A stretch of 64,000 nucleotides of DNA from Doris montereyensis (GCA_037039925.1 JAXRKP010000825.1:30448-94447); one strand, 5' to 3'. Positions 1 to 11,984 are shown, counted from the stretch's first letter. Notes: a model not told the origin generated them from the sequence alone. Made by a program: numbers and translations.

Positions 1-721
1 GGATGAATTGGCTTAGATACTAACTCAAGAGGGGGGTGGTGGGGGGGTGAGTTGAGTCAAATAAGAAGGAGAAGCACTTTTGCGGCCCTAGAGAATAATT
101 TTAGAGACAAAACACACGAATATAATTTTGGCTGAAATTATTTTTTCTGCTGACCCTCATGACACTGCAAGAATGTTTACATAACATTCATTGGTACAAA
201 GTGCGTTCTTTTGATCGAGATCTATTTTTATTGGACATGCAAGGTGTACGGCTTTCAAGCATAATAGTGCGGAGTGCAATAAGTCGCACTTACGTCGCCT
301 CAACAATATTTTCAGTATTACATGTACCAGCATTTGCGGAGAAGACTACTACTCAACCATCACGTTTGTCGAGATTCTCTACAACCAACACAGTAATATC
401 TCGAGACAGGATGGGAAGTGTTCAGACTGCTCAAACAGGTTGAGTGAATTGTTTGGACATTTAAACTTCAAGATCAAGTTCTGTCAAAATGACATAGAAT
501 CTAGATCTAGATCTAGAAAGTAGGATCTATCTAGAAATTTAGGCCTAGTTTTGTCTAGTAATTAGACCTAGATTTCCAGAATCTACATCTAGATTTAGAT
601 ACTAGATCTAGAGCTAGATCTAGATCAATCTAAGATTCGCACTAATATTTTGGAGAGGAGTTCAATTATTACATCGGCGCGATCTGGTAGTTGGCAGTAT
701 AAATTATAGATCAAGATTACA
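1..721. other. Upstream region of MSRB with CTAGAT hexamer cluster
   Basis: No gene is supported here. Bases 500-625 are dominated by overlapping AGATCT/CTAGAT words (see the findings). The open frame at 159-443 has no recognisable domain. Promoter and 5' UTR of MSRB must lie in this stretch but no core element is clear. Confidence 0.6.
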
Positions 722-725
722 ATGA
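722..725 (+). CDS. MSRB: MSRB exon 1, coding part (start codon plus one base)
   Basis: ATG at 722 is followed by one base and then a donor GTAAGT. Joined to 843 it reads M-N-L-P-E-S-N in phase with the rest of MSRB. Any 5' UTR lies directly upstream; its start cannot be fixed from sequence. Confidence 0.75.
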
Positions 726-3700
726 GTAAGTGGCATGTGTACTTATTGTTCCATTATTTTCTTTGCATTAATTTGAACAGTATAATTTAAACATCTTGAC
801 GGCTGTTTGAATTGCAGCTAATAATCCCATTTAATTTTTCAGATTTACCAGAATCTAACACTGTTGAGAGACCTGATAAAGTAAAGCTGACAGAGGAGGA
901 ATGGAAAAATTGACTGGTGAACAGTTTCGTGTCTGCCGACGAAAAGGAACTGAGTCAGTGAGTAGAAAGATCATGCCTTTATTTTTGCGTTTGATATTAA
1001 AAAAATATGCTGGCTGGTTGGAGGTCCTAAAGACTCAGTAGTCAGAAGCAGGGCGACGGCCTCTCAACCAAAAGGCCCAGGTTCAAGCCCAGAACTCAGA
1101 TGACCAGTTCCAAACTGAGGGAGCCGGTGACTCTACAGTGGCTGATCGACTTAGTCACATAGGAGGAGTTGTAACGAGGTCGTCATGAGCAGCTCTATTA
1201 GAACGACAATCAGCTGGTGAAAAACATCTGGGCCAATCATTAATCAAGCTTTCGAGCCAGTGTCATGGTTATCAACTTACAACACTACCCGATTGCACCA
1301 CAGTGCCTTCAGATGAGATGAGAAACTGACATAGTGAGCTTTCATGTTATTGTCATTTATAATTTATACTGTCTGTAGGTGCTAATCCATCTTGGTGCTC
1401 ATGATTTATTTTAGGCAGGTTTCACAAAATGGTCCATCTCCATTTCCCTCTTTTGTCGAAATGTACATGTTATATTTCTTACAAGTGTTATATACCATGT
1501 TAAAACTTAGAACATAAGGATTCCAGATGTATGACTTTAAGAGATAGCAAAGGACTGTGAGGCGAGTAATTTAGCTTTTAAAAGTCACGTTTTTCAGTTA
1601 AGGGGCATAACTGGGAAATTTCTAGGTCCAATGCCAGTGACGTAATGTTACGGAACTGCACGGGTCCGTCGACCGAGGTGTCCCTGGCATTTATTTAGTG
1701 ACGTAACGCTTGGGCATCTGGTTTGGAGAGTTTCCTGACTTTTCCCTAGTTCTCAATAAGATGTGAAGTCTGTGTTTGTGTTTCCGACGCCTCGGGCGTG
1801 GAGTCCACGGCCTTACCGTTGATCACATGACTCGCGCGTTCCGGATCATGTGGGTGGATAAAAACAGATGCTTTTTTGTCCCGTTTTTTTGTAAAATTCT
1901 GTGATTGTATGCCTTTATACTAACCCTATTATGTGTTACGGGTTTATCGTGTGTACCATTCTGCTGAAACCGGTACGGTAAACTTCAGGACTTATATAAC
2001 AGTGAGGATGCGATACGTATAGGCCGATATTTGCCAATAGAGAGAGGGATGGGGAGAGTGGGAGGGAGAGAAAAAGAGGGTGGAAAGAGAGAAAAATGCA
2101 CCAGCACCAAAACCCTCACCGAAACGAAAACGCTTTGACTGACAAAGGTTCTTTTCCCCCCATACGTCCCGTCCCCCCTCTCCGACTTTCTACAGTCACA
2201 TAGAGCGCCCCACTAGACGCAGCACAAACTTGTCTTTATTGATCGATAATTGCTTCATGGAATACAGGACGGGATGGAAGCGGTGGCTGACAAATCTTGA
2301 ACTCTACTTGAACCTGTGTTATTAGTTTTATTTTCTCTCTCTCTCGTTTGAATGCGTTTTTACTAATATTGTATTGTTATGCAAAAGACTGTGCATAGTG
2401 AAGACGTAGAGTCACTATTGTTGTAATGGATTTCTAAACCTCCCGTGTGCCAGTTCTCCTGTCTTTATTTATTAGAAAGTAATAAATCATGAAAGCCTAT
2501 TGATTACCGGACTTCTTTACATAAGTTTCAAACTCACGATAAGCCAAAGCAGGTTTTGCTAATGCAACCGAATCTAACCTGAACGGTGTCCGAATCTGAC
2601 CTGATCTTTTTTCTGATGGCCGGTCACGTCTACATTTTTGTGCGAATGTCAGTGGGTGGCCGTCAGCCATGGCCGTATGGGACATCCAAAGACAAAATAT
2701 TCCATAAAGCCGACCATAAGGTTACATAGACTGATAGTAGTCTCATGGTATTCTCATTTAGAGTTACCTATGATTTTTTTCGTGTCTTTGACATGGTATA
2801 TGGCCGTAGGAATACGTTTTCTTTTTTTCACTCCAGATCATAAAACAGCGCTTCTGCATATTTTTCAACTGTTTTTTTTTCCAGCTCTTACTGTGTATTC
2901 ATTTGAAGACCACAATTGTTACATAATAACGAAAACCTGAAACCTGCCTCACGTGATCACTGCAAAAAGATTTTTTAAAATTAGAACTCGCCAAATTTTC
3001 TTTGAACAATTCTCTTTCACATGGAATTATAGAAAACAATAAAAGGTCGTTGACCTCACCTACCTTAAGGTGAAAAAAGACTTATTAAAAAGAGGGAAAT
3101 GCCATCAGTCTCAATTGCTGACGTTAGCACCCAAAAAAATATTCTCAAAACACACAAATTGAAAGCAAATTTCACAATATTATGTTTTTTATATCTGCGA
3201 TGTCAAAGCTATACATGGACCAATTGTTAAGAAGATTCATCAATTAGCCTTTGAGAAAGATTAATTGAAGAGTTCAAGTTATCATTGGGTCCTATTTTTG
3301 TGAAACCTGCAAATATAAAATGAAATACACACAATTTGTATTTTCATCAAATCACAATCGTTTAAAGTGGCTGCATCACTTAGATTTCTGTGGAAGGCTT
3401 AAAACTCATTTCAATTTCACATTGCAGAATCTATCCTGAACAGTCTTTGTTCTGATGTGCGTGTATTGTCTTCGTTTTGGTGTGCGCATGAGGAGATCGC
3501 CAAAGAAAAGATATTTCGCAAAGCCCATAAGAAGAAATTTCATTAGTCTTGCACAAGGTGAACAACGAGGAAATAGCTTGATGTGATAGTACTGATAGTA
3601 CCGTTTCTAGATCCCAGATTAAAATTTTGAATTTTGGCGCAATCGTGAGCACTCAAGAACTGACTAGTCTCATGATATTCTTACTCTCGTTGAAGGTTAC

Positions 3701-6700
3701 CTATGAATTTTTGTGTGTCTTTTACAGGATAAATGGCTGTAGGATTAGTAGGAATACATTTTCTTTCATTCCAGATTATAAACTCGTGCTTCAACGCATT
3801 TTTCAGCCGTTTTTTTCTGCTATTACTGTGGCTTCATTTGAAGACAAAATAAATGTCCGTCCATTGCCGGTAAATTGATTAGTGATGGCCAAGAATTGGC
3901 AAATGAAAACACATGCCTGTAGATCAAGAAAATACTGCACCCTGGAGGAATCAAAGCCAATTAAAACGCATGCTCTTTGACCAATGAAATCCTGCGCCTG
4001 GACCAATCAAAACGTGACTCAAACAGACGACCATTAATGACTTCTTCACACCAGGCGAAATAAAAGCCAATAATGCTTTCACCCTCTTCAATAACAGTCC
4101 TTTTTAGGGCCGCGCATTACCTTTGATTGACGTTGTATTATGGTTTTTTTGTGGGTGGTGTCCCTTTATTTTAATGGTTGCTCTGATACATCAACACTCT
4201 CTTATATTATATTGACAAAATTTGGTGATCCCAATGATGTCAATATAAGAGGGTTGGACTGTAATATAAAGCATATCTACTACCCCGAGTCACACTCACT
4301 ACTCAGGCATGGGCGTATACGAATATAAATAAGATTAAGCCGAAATACTCTAGGTAAAGCAGTGAAGATTGATTCAAATTTGTTCACTCCACACAGGTTC
4401 TTCTCAGAATATCTTTATATCAATATCATGTTTCAATATTTTCTCTTTTCAGTCTTGGGCGGGTGATCTTTTAGACAACAAAGCTAAAGGCATCTACTAC
4501 TGTTCTGCTTGTGGTGCCGACCTTTTCAGGTTTGATTAAAATTTAATATTTTAATCAAACTTATTTCTTAATCTTAAGGCTTTTTTTCAGTACTTCTATC
4601 ATTTGCATCTGCTTTTGGCACCATTATCATCTTTTTCAATTTGAAGAACAGCTTCATGCCTTAACACTTTACTTGCCAGCCAAGCATTTTACCAGTTTTC
4701 TTCCCATTGCCAGAGGTTTTTCTAAGAAGAGCCAGAAATTGGGTTAATTCACTAAATTTTAAATAGGATAATGATTAAGTGACATATCGTAACGAAATTT
4801 AACAAAATAATCCGTGAAATGTTGCTCTTCGATTCGGCGCCTTTGATCGTGACCTTTGGTCACATGGTCACGATGGCCATCTTGGATTTGTTGACCAAAT
4901 ATGGTAAAATTGGGGTGTTTTAAAAAATTATCAAGTTTTTTGTCTATAAAAGTATAAGAGGGTGTACAATGTACTGTAAACTGCATGTGTTATCTATGAT
5001 GATAGGTAAATTACACGAGACCAGTAAGTTTAGAGTATTTATGAGATATGTTATTGTTATGTTGTTTTGTTATGAAAAATTGTTGGCTCATAATCAAACG
5101 CAAAATGAAGCATTGTCCGGAAAAAACAGAAAATAGTCTGAAAAAAAAAAATTCACAGGGGCAAAGTTGGTATAAGTTATAAGTATAAGTATAATTAAAT
5201 TGAGGACCAGTCTCTTCCTCATAATTTGGTAGCCAACCCTGCTGTGTGAAAGGCTGGTTCTCCAATTTTTCCACTTGAAAGGGTCTGGTGCTACTGTTTT
5301 CTGTCGTTTCGAGGGAGGAGGACAACACCCCTTCCACGTTCCCTCTGATTATTCCCCTCTCAACTCAGTCCAGGACCGTCATCTCTAGATCTAGCAATGC
5401 TGCTGTCTTCGGAGATAGTAGCTGAACTAGATCTAGAGCTATTCTCACCATTTCCAGAGCCACTAAAGGCACTAGAGTTACTCATGGCTTCGGAAAATGA
5501 ATCCCATGCTGACGAAAATTCATCACCACTTGATGCTATTTCGGAAAAAATAGCATAAATCGATGTTATTCTTCAGTTTAGGTTAACTGGCTTTGGGTGC
5601 GGCCATTAGTAAGAACTCTTCAGTCTGTGTAATGTGAAACAGGCGATTATAGTGTCTAGAGAGACGGTCAGTGTAACGCTAATGGAGACCAATATCCACG
5701 TCGTATTTATGCGACCACGGCAAGCATCGGTAATGGCGGCAAATCGCAGAAACCTCGGCAAGTAAAGTGTTAAAGAGCAAACACAAACGTCTATAGCTAT
5801 TATCCATTGACATCTCATTCATGCACAAAAAAAACAAATTTGAGTTAACTCCTTTTGTAGCTTTTAAAACTACACTGTGCTATTTGCATTTGACTTTTGG
5901 TGGAAAACATGAAAATGCCAGAACACAACTAAATTTAAAATGTAGGAGAAAATAGGATCTCATTTCAGCACGCTGAATGACAGAGTAGATGTCATACAGG
6001 ATCAACATTTTAAAGTTCTAAAAATAAGATGTCATACAGGATCAACATTTTAAAGTTCTAAAAATAAGATGTCATACAGGATCAACATTTTAAAGTTCTA
6101 AAAATATGCAATAAGTTAAACCATACATTGACAATATTTCTTCTTACTTGTTTTTCCAGTCTTCTTTCAAAGGTAAAGACATTATGGGGCAGACAAAGCA
6201 TTACAAACATTATTACTTAGTGTAGAGTGCTTTGAGTTTGGCATGTGTTTAAAGGGACAAGTTGGGTTCAGGAGAACTTTTAGGACTTCTTTTTTAAATT
6301 TTTCTGAATGAAAATAAACAATAAGACAACTCAAATTGTTTTGGATATTTTAATCAACTTTTCTTCTTTATTTTTATACCAGTTTCAATAGGACGGGGAA
6401 AATAAAAGTTTCAAAAACAAGTCTTTAAATGGAGACCCATGTTTAGTCTCTTCCTTTGAGAATGGCTTCTACTTTTGCCATGCTATGCTGTTTGCCATAA
6501 AACTCTTTATATTTTTAATCAAGCATTGTCTATAACATGGGATACTTTTTTACATCCTTTTAATGTAGTTCTTCAACCAAGTTTGATTCTGGCTCAGGCT
6601 GGCCTTCATTCTTTGATGTTATCAGAGACAAAACAACAAATGTTCCGAATGTTGAGGTTCACGTGGACAGAACACATGGAATGGAGCGGACTGAGGTCCT

Positions 6701-7537
6701 ATGTGGAAGAGTAAGTGAAGTGACTCATGTCATGTTGTTTTTTTGACAGAATAAAAAAAAACCCAATAGAACCTAGTATTGCATTTCTTTTGCTCAGTAA
6801 ATTAAAGTGCCTTCTAGGCTGTTATGGCTCATAGAGCTGGAGCTTATCCTGGTTTCTATAGCGTGGTCCTGCTGGACATGGCACTAGTTTGATGCAGGTT
6901 TTTTCTCTCAAGCTAGAGCTTGTACCCATTTGCACCAGGGTTGAGTGGGTAGAATGGGTGTTAAAAGTGTCTTTCCCAAGGAACACAACGTTGGACCTAG
7001 CTTTGCTAGCATTGGAACCTCCGGTGTCATGATCCCAAAGCCGGCAGCCTAACTACTCGACTCAGTCACTGGCGCTTTCTTTTGCTTAGTAGAACTTTTT
7101 CCAACAGTACACGTTAGATGTAAATCCTGTTTGGGCACAAGTTACATTTGCAATCGTAACGTTTTCATAGTGTAAAAGTTGATATAAATATGGCAACCTG
7201 AATTTACATTTTCTCATTGAATAGCAATACTTGTAGGTGCTTCATCCTTACCGCTTCGCTTTTACTCTGATCGTGTTGTTATTACTTTGGTTTTTTTTAT
7301 TGTCTTCTGTATGTTTGTTTTTGTAGATGTTAATTTGTTCTATAAATACAATAAGTGATGGCCTCTTTATGCCATACGTGTACTTTTTAAAATTGCTTTT
7401 TTCAATAAATTTCTTCCCAACAGTGTGACTCTCATTTAGGTCATGTTTTCAACGATGGCCCTGCCCCTACTGGATTCCGATTTTGCATCAACAGCATTTC
7501 TCTCAAATTCAGGAAGCAGGGCAACAATGAGCTGTAA
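722..7537 (+). CDS. MSRB: Methionine-R-sulfoxide reductase B (Cys type), five exons
   Basis: The product would reduce methionine-R-sulfoxide in proteins back to methionine using a zinc-stabilised SelR fold. Exons are 722-725, 843-957, 4453-4529, 6569-6710 and 7424-7537, all with GT..AG borders and matching phases, giving about 150 residues, a usual length for a compact MsrB. Visible family motifs are KLTEEEW and LTGEQFRV in exon 2, the zinc pair CSAC in exon 3, [11 protein letters not shown] in exon 4, and CGRC followed by [13 protein letters not shown] and GFRFCINS across exons 4-5. The Cys in RFCINS is the catalytic position; it is TGC, so this is not the selenocysteine form. No presequence is apparent, so a cytosolic or nuclear site is inferred. 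The A run at 905-909 must be one base longer for exon 2 to stay open; the downstream splice phases agree with that correction. Confidence 0.93.
843..957 (+). CDS. MSRB: MSRB exon 2
   Basis: The acceptor TTTTTCAG precedes it and the donor GTGAGT follows. It encodes [27 protein letters not shown], the N-terminal helix and first strand typical of MsrB. As written, a TGA interrupts the frame after the A run at 905-909; one more A restores the frame and makes the exon end in phase 0, as the next exon requires. Confidence 0.9.
1025..1260 (+). repeat. SINE-like repeat with tRNA-type B box
   Basis: A tRNA-like head ends in a B-box word GGTTCAAGCCC near 1080, and the phrase GGCCTCTCAACC matches the head of the element at 14284-14582. 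The body differs from that copy, so this is either a diverged member or a separate family. Confidence 0.45.
2560..3860 (+). repeat. Diverged direct duplication in MSRB intron 2
   Basis: Two copies of a ~300-400 bp sequence lie at about 2560-2915 and 3425-3850. Both run from a TCTGATG block through GTTACCTATGA, then TGGCYGTAGGA, TACRTTTTCTTT and CATTTGAAGAC, in the same order and orientation. No coding capacity is recognised. Confidence 0.65.
4189..4261. mobile_element. 73 bp TA-flanked inverted-repeat element (miniature MITE)
   Basis: Arms of about 25 bases read inward from both ends (CTCTTATATTGAC on each strand) and the unit is bounded by TA on both sides, the target duplication of Tc1/mariner/pogo transposons. 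It has almost no interior, so it is essentially a hairpin. Confidence 0.55.
4453..4529 (+). CDS. MSRB: MSRB exon 3, first zinc CxxC
   Basis: It follows a CTTTTCAG acceptor and ends before GTTTGA in phase 2. It encodes [27 protein letters not shown]-KGxYxC-xxC is the family signature, with CSAC as the first zinc-binding pair. Confidence 0.92.
5210..5560 (-). pseudogene. Minus-strand coding relic, Ser/Asp-rich, possibly transposase N-terminus
   Basis: On the minus strand an open stretch rich in S, D and E ([20 protein letters not shown] and GSGNGENSS) leads into [16 protein letters not shown] in another frame. Acidic Ser-rich leaders of this kind occur in piggyBac-like transposases, but no catalytic part is visible and the frames are broken. 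Identity is uncertain. Confidence 0.25.
5988..6106 (+). repeat. 40 bp tandem repeat, three copies
   Basis: The unit GATGTCATACAGGATCAACA followed by 20 further bases is repeated three times almost without change in MSRB intron 3. The near-identity suggests a recent expansion. Confidence 0.9.
6569..6710 (+). CDS. MSRB: MSRB exon 4, substrate-site region
   Basis: It enters in phase 2 and exits in phase 0 at GTAAGTG. It encodes [17 protein letters not shown], then [13 protein letters not shown]. The GWPSF loop lines the substrate pocket in known MsrBs, and the last Cys begins the second zinc pair CGR-C that is completed in exon 5. Confidence 0.95.
6806..7075 (-). repeat. SINE family A copy
   Basis: On the minus strand it begins with a tRNA-like head (CCAGTGACTGAGTCGAGTAG) and continues through the family body, with the motif pair for 'gcaaatgggtacaagc' and 'gctctatgagcc'. 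The same layout is found at 37363, 49725, 58821 and 63003. It lies in MSRB intron 4. Confidence 0.7.
7424..7537 (+). CDS. MSRB: MSRB exon 5, catalytic Cys and stop
   Basis: It begins after TTCTTCCCAACAG with [17 protein letters not shown] and continues [11 protein letters not shown] to a TAA at 7535. HLGHVF and RFCINS are the diagnostic motifs; the Cys is the reactive residue. A second possible acceptor inside the exon (CATTTAG, 7440) would remove the zinc Cys and is rejected. Confidence 0.95.
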   Translation, partial: CDSHLGHVFNDGPAPTGFRFCINSISLKFRKQGNNEL

Positions 7538-7611
7538 GAGAGATGAGATGTGCAGTTTCTGTGATAAAAATAAAAATAATTTACTCATTGAATCGATGAC
7601 AATTGACATTC

Positions 7612-7617
7612 AATAAA
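7612..7617 (+). terminator. Polyadenylation signal AATAAA for MSRB
   Basis: A canonical AATAAA lies 75 bases after the MSRB stop and is followed by T/G-rich sequence (from about 7640), as expected for a cleavage site near 7635. Confidence 0.6.
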
Positions 7618-8682
7618 TGTTTCTAACTGTTGAATTGTCTGGGGTTTTTTTTAAACTTGTTTATAGAAACGGTGTCTTCATCCTCTGTGTGCTTTAGACA
7701 GAATTACGCAACTGCTTCACTTCATGACAATGACACACGTGCTTGAAATTAACTTCTTCCTAGCCTGACCCTCTTTTATAAGTGTAAAAAAAAACAATTT
7801 TTCAGGTTAGTCTTTTTGTTTTGGTAGTTATTGTTTCTTTTGATTGGGATAAGGGTTGTTTGTTTGTTTTTTAAGTTTTAATGTTTGAGATTTTTTTCTC
7901 ATAATATCACTAAGCTTGCAATCCCATTGCCACTCCTTGGTTCCCTGTACTTGTACTCTTTTCCTCTCAACTCAGACGTCCAATTAGACACATGGTTATC
8001 ACACACTTAAAGATTTTAGAAATTTGTAAGCAGCTTTTTTGGCAACTGGGATGAGCTTGTCAGTACTTCTTTAACACATTATATTGCAACTTTTTCCAGC
8101 TAGAAAATGTAAATTGCACGAAATATAAGTCTTAAAAGGGTTTAAAGGATATTGACCCTTTTGTTTTCAGATCCCAACTATGTAAGATGTAACTGTTGGA
8201 ATGTCTACAATGAACCATTAGGACAGAGTGTTGTGTTTACGCATGTGTTGTGGACAGTTGGTGGGCTCTGCTGGTAGGTCCTACTTCTTTCCTTTCCTAC
8301 TTGCTCTTATCTTTCATCTTGCTGTTTCCTCTCAATTCACCCTGAGATTACCACATGGTGGACAGGGTTACTTCCAATAAAACAAACAAGCGAATAGTAT
8401 TTTTACAACATTGGAGTGAATTGTGAAAAAGTCTAGGATTATATTCAATGCATGTTGAAGGTTCAGATTGCCTCAGCAATTAGTGCATATCATTTGTATA
8501 TGGTATGAAGTAACCTTTATATCGTATATGTTGTTATTCAAGAGCTCTAATGTTGAATTTATTTTTATTTTGCACCTTGTCTCAGTTGTCTGTCTGAGAA
8601 GATTTGCATCTTACTTACTTTTTATGTACTTTTCAAACAGTGTTAAACAAAACAAGATAACAGCAGGCAATGTTAAAGCTTT

Positions 8683-8685
<3 letters not shown>
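7618..8685. other. Intergenic, no gene seen
   Basis: The only recognisable item is one copy of the ~120 bp dispersed element at 8265-8392. The remainder is AT-rich unique-looking sequence. Confidence 0.6.
8265..8392 (+). repeat. ~120 bp dispersed element (family D)
   Basis: Contains the shared order CTTATCTTTCATCTTGCTGT, then CACCCTGAGATYACC, GGTGGACAGGG and a tail TTCCAATAAAACAAAC. Other copies are listed at 34040, 35418, 38252, 38660, 41236, 52405, 55745 and, reversed, at 59395 and 59655. Confidence 0.75.
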
Positions 8686-8779
<94 letters not shown>

Positions 8780-8784
8780 TATAT

Positions 8785-8840
<56 letters not shown>
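8686..8840. repeat. (AT)n-(AC)n-(AT)n compound microsatellite
   Basis: About 90 bases of pure AT, then nine CA dinucleotides, then a further AT run. Open frames across it are repeat artefacts. Confidence 0.98.
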
Positions 8841-8841
<1 letters not shown>

Positions 8842-10011
8842 ACTCTTGCATCATCATGAAATCATACAACATTTAAACAATGCATAGTCAAGGTTTCAAA
8901 CTTTTCTTTTTCTTTAAATTTATCTGTTTCCATTTATATATAGGCTCTTGTGTGTTTGGTTTTCCTTTTTGTGATTCTATCATGTATCATTGAGTTAACA
9001 ATATTTTATTATGCAGATAATGTCTTTTCAATTCTTTCAGTTGTAGACACTCTTGCCATCTTTTCATGCAGATTAGGAGATGGTCATTAGATGTTATGAT
9101 TATGCTTTGTGGTTGAAAATTGAAAGATGATTTTATTTTGAATCCCTGCGTAAGAATAAGCTCACAACTTAACAGTTATTAACACTATGTTCACGCATGT
9201 CATTCCATTCAAAATTCCTCTCTACAGCGTGGAAAGTTTTTAACGGTGCTGTGCTGCCGTGTGTATGACACCTAACACCGTGTACATGATACAACATTCT
9301 GACAATATCTGACCAAGCTTATATAGTCAAGTTCTTGTTCACATTTGATTGGTTCATTCCCTTTTAAGGATGCAAAGAGTCTTTAAATAATTTCATTTGA
9401 TTTGTTTAATCTCTTTTTAAGGAAACAAAAGAGTCTTTAAATAATTTCTGGCCATGCTTACTATGGAACCAGTGATTATGAGGTTACAACAATTTACAAG
9501 CTCAAAATAGTACATGTAGTATGTAACCATTTTGCTCTGTTGTGATGCCGATTTCGATCAGCTGTGTTCTTGCTCTGGCCCGTGACAACGATCTTGGTAC
9601 TCTCACCTAAGTATACCCTTTAACTTTAAGATTCTGTGCATTACAGTTCGGATTAACAAGTTAAACATGATTGGGATGAATCTAGTGCGTAGTCCTGTTG
9701 AAGTTGACTGAAAAGCTCAATGGGGCCATTTATATGGGTATAATGTCATTATAGAGGTTTCAAAATCCTTTTACAGGTGAGTGTAAATCCTAGTCAATAA
9801 AATAAAAAAAAATAAAAAAAAGACAAATGTATCAATCACATGAATCATAAATTAGATTCATTTAGTCCTTAATGTTAAATGATATTATGCAATTTTTTCC
9901 TTCTATTTTTGTTTTTAAGAGTACAGTCACCTTTTAGAGTATCTCATTATATCTCATTGAGTTTAGAATATTTGTTTTATTAAGCAGATATCTTATGTTT
10001 ACACCATTGAA
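8841..10011. other. Intergenic, nothing recognised
   Basis: AT-rich sequence with no exon-like or mobile-element motif that I can support. Confidence 0.5.
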
Positions 10012-10024
10012 TCACATATACATA

Positions 10025-10115
<91 letters not shown>
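10012..10115. repeat. (AT)n microsatellite
   Basis: About 100 bases of uninterrupted AT apart from one TT near its start. Confidence 0.98.
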
Positions 10116-10118
<3 letters not shown>

Positions 10119-11360
10119 GTGTGACTTAAGTATCATGTAATTGTACATTATATTTTAACACTTTCAATTTGAAATAGGGCAATTTCCATGCATGAAAGTT
10201 TTCCAATATAACCAGGAATGCAGATTTCTAGGGGAGTTTGGGGTGCTTAATAAACAAAAATTACAGTTCATGAATGATACTATAAATTTTAGAGTTTATA
10301 TTGTGTATTTTAAATTTCAAGGATGGCATCATAATCTGTAAGAAAGAGAAAAATGTGCATTTAAAGTGATTTTCAGTCTATATTATATTTTATATTTGAT
10401 TGATGTCAGATCAATCAATATTTTTCTTTCAGGTTTCGGCTAGGAGTTGATATGAAGTTGTAGGAATTTTCTATTGTGTCTGCTCCCACCCAGGGCAAGG
10501 CAATGTGACTTTCTTTAAGTTTTGGGGAAAGACATAGACATTATTACAGTCAGACTCTTACCATTATGATATTTTTCAGGGTTTTTTTTCTTGATATTTA
10601 CCAAGCTCTTATTGAAACATAAAATGTTTCTAATGCTTCTTTGTATTTCTCACGGTGAAACAGTTCATTTTCTTATGTCATCATGCATGTACATATAGCC
10701 TACATAATGATATATAATATAATGTATTTTTACATTTCAATAAATGTTATACATGTTATAGTACATGCCATTTAGGATGAAACTCCATATATGTATCAAA
10801 TATGTGTGTTATACGTCAGACCTCAACTCAAATATATAACATATGCATCTTGACTCTATGGAAAAAATAAAATTCAGTTTAAAATTTGTAAATTATTGTT
10901 TGTGTGTTGAATTGATTGGTGGCCAAAATGTATCTATCATGAGTGTTTACTTTTAACCTAATTCTTTTATTTTGTTGTCCTTTTCTTCAAATTAAAAGAA
11001 GAAGGGGAAAAAAACCCATAGTCATAGCAGGCTTACACTGACTGAAGATTTTCCATTGTATGTGAAGGGTACAGGCCTCAAAGTTTTCATTCTGTCTTAA
11101 AACTTAAACTTGATAAATGAAAAAGGAAAAGATATTTTGTTAGTCGTTGACTTATGGATGTACACCATCAAACGCGTGCCTAACAACGTCCTAAAATCGT
11201 CAAGGGTCATCAAGTGGATGTCTTAAGGAAGAAATTTAAAAAAAAAAAAAAAATAGAGCTGTGACATACTGAGATGTTGATAATGGGAAATGTGCGACAT
11301 TGTTGAAATGTTTAATTATACTTCTCTTCACTAGTACTGAAAATTCATTATAATTAAATG
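10116..11360. other. Intergenic, nothing recognised
   Basis: AT-rich sequence with a 15-base A run near 11238 and no recognisable gene or element. Confidence 0.5.
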
Positions 11361-11380
11361 TAACATATGCATAATAAATA

Positions 11381-11456
<76 letters not shown>

Positions 11457-11469
11457 TATGCATATGTTA

Positions 11470-11502
<33 letters not shown>
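11361..11502. repeat. Palindrome enclosing (AT)n tract
   Basis: TAACATATGCATAATAAAT at 11361-11379 is matched by its reverse complement ending at 11469, with a pure (AT)n between them. A second (AT)n follows at 11475-11502. Confidence 0.85.
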
Positions 11503-11505
<3 letters not shown>

Positions 11506-11840
11506 TGTATGTCTGAATCTTTGACCGCTCTAAACTCGGGAACCACTGCACCCACAACCTCCATATTTTGCATGTAGGTTTCAAATAGCTTCTTACTACT
11601 TTTAGCAAATAATCTCTTGGGTTAAATCAGTATTTTAATTGATTGGAACAAGATTGTTTTCCCTGCGATTCACAAAACTTTTTATTTTTATTGTTACTCA
11701 TTCCCTCATTTCCAGTCATTAGATATGCAATGAAAAGCCAGTCTAACCTAAGTATCGAATACGGTATTGGTATGTGTTATCACCCGGTAACCTATTGTGT
11801 AGTTCATATTCACAGTTGAAACAAAAGAGTAATCATAATC
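11503..11840 (-). repeat. Dispersed ~310 bp repeat E, reversed copy
   Basis: Read on the minus strand it matches 13490-13815 and 28265-28565: a block of 'ggtgataccaa', 'cgattcacaggcaaaacaat' and 'gaggttgtgggtgcagtgg' in the same order, ending at 'gcggtcaaag'. Non-coding. Confidence 0.7.
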
Positions 11841-11984
11841 ATCATTGTCTACGGACATGTTTGTTTATTAATATGAGAATAAGACTAAGAATTTTTGCAT
11901 GAAAATCTACACTTCTCCTGTCTCTGGTGATGGGATGTTGTTTCAATAATAAAGTTATTACTGTACTTAATTACCATGTTACAC

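Noticed and set aside
159..443. Possible small protein ahead of MSRB
   Set aside because: No recognisable domain, no splice support and no conserved pattern; likely chance.
698..707. TATAAATTAT before the MSRB start codon
   Set aside because: It lies only about 15 bases before the ATG, too near to set a start site about 30 bases downstream; more likely AT-rich 5' UTR.
8633..8876. Long open frames of alternating Ile-Tyr on both strands
   Set aside because: They are translations of the (AT)n microsatellite.
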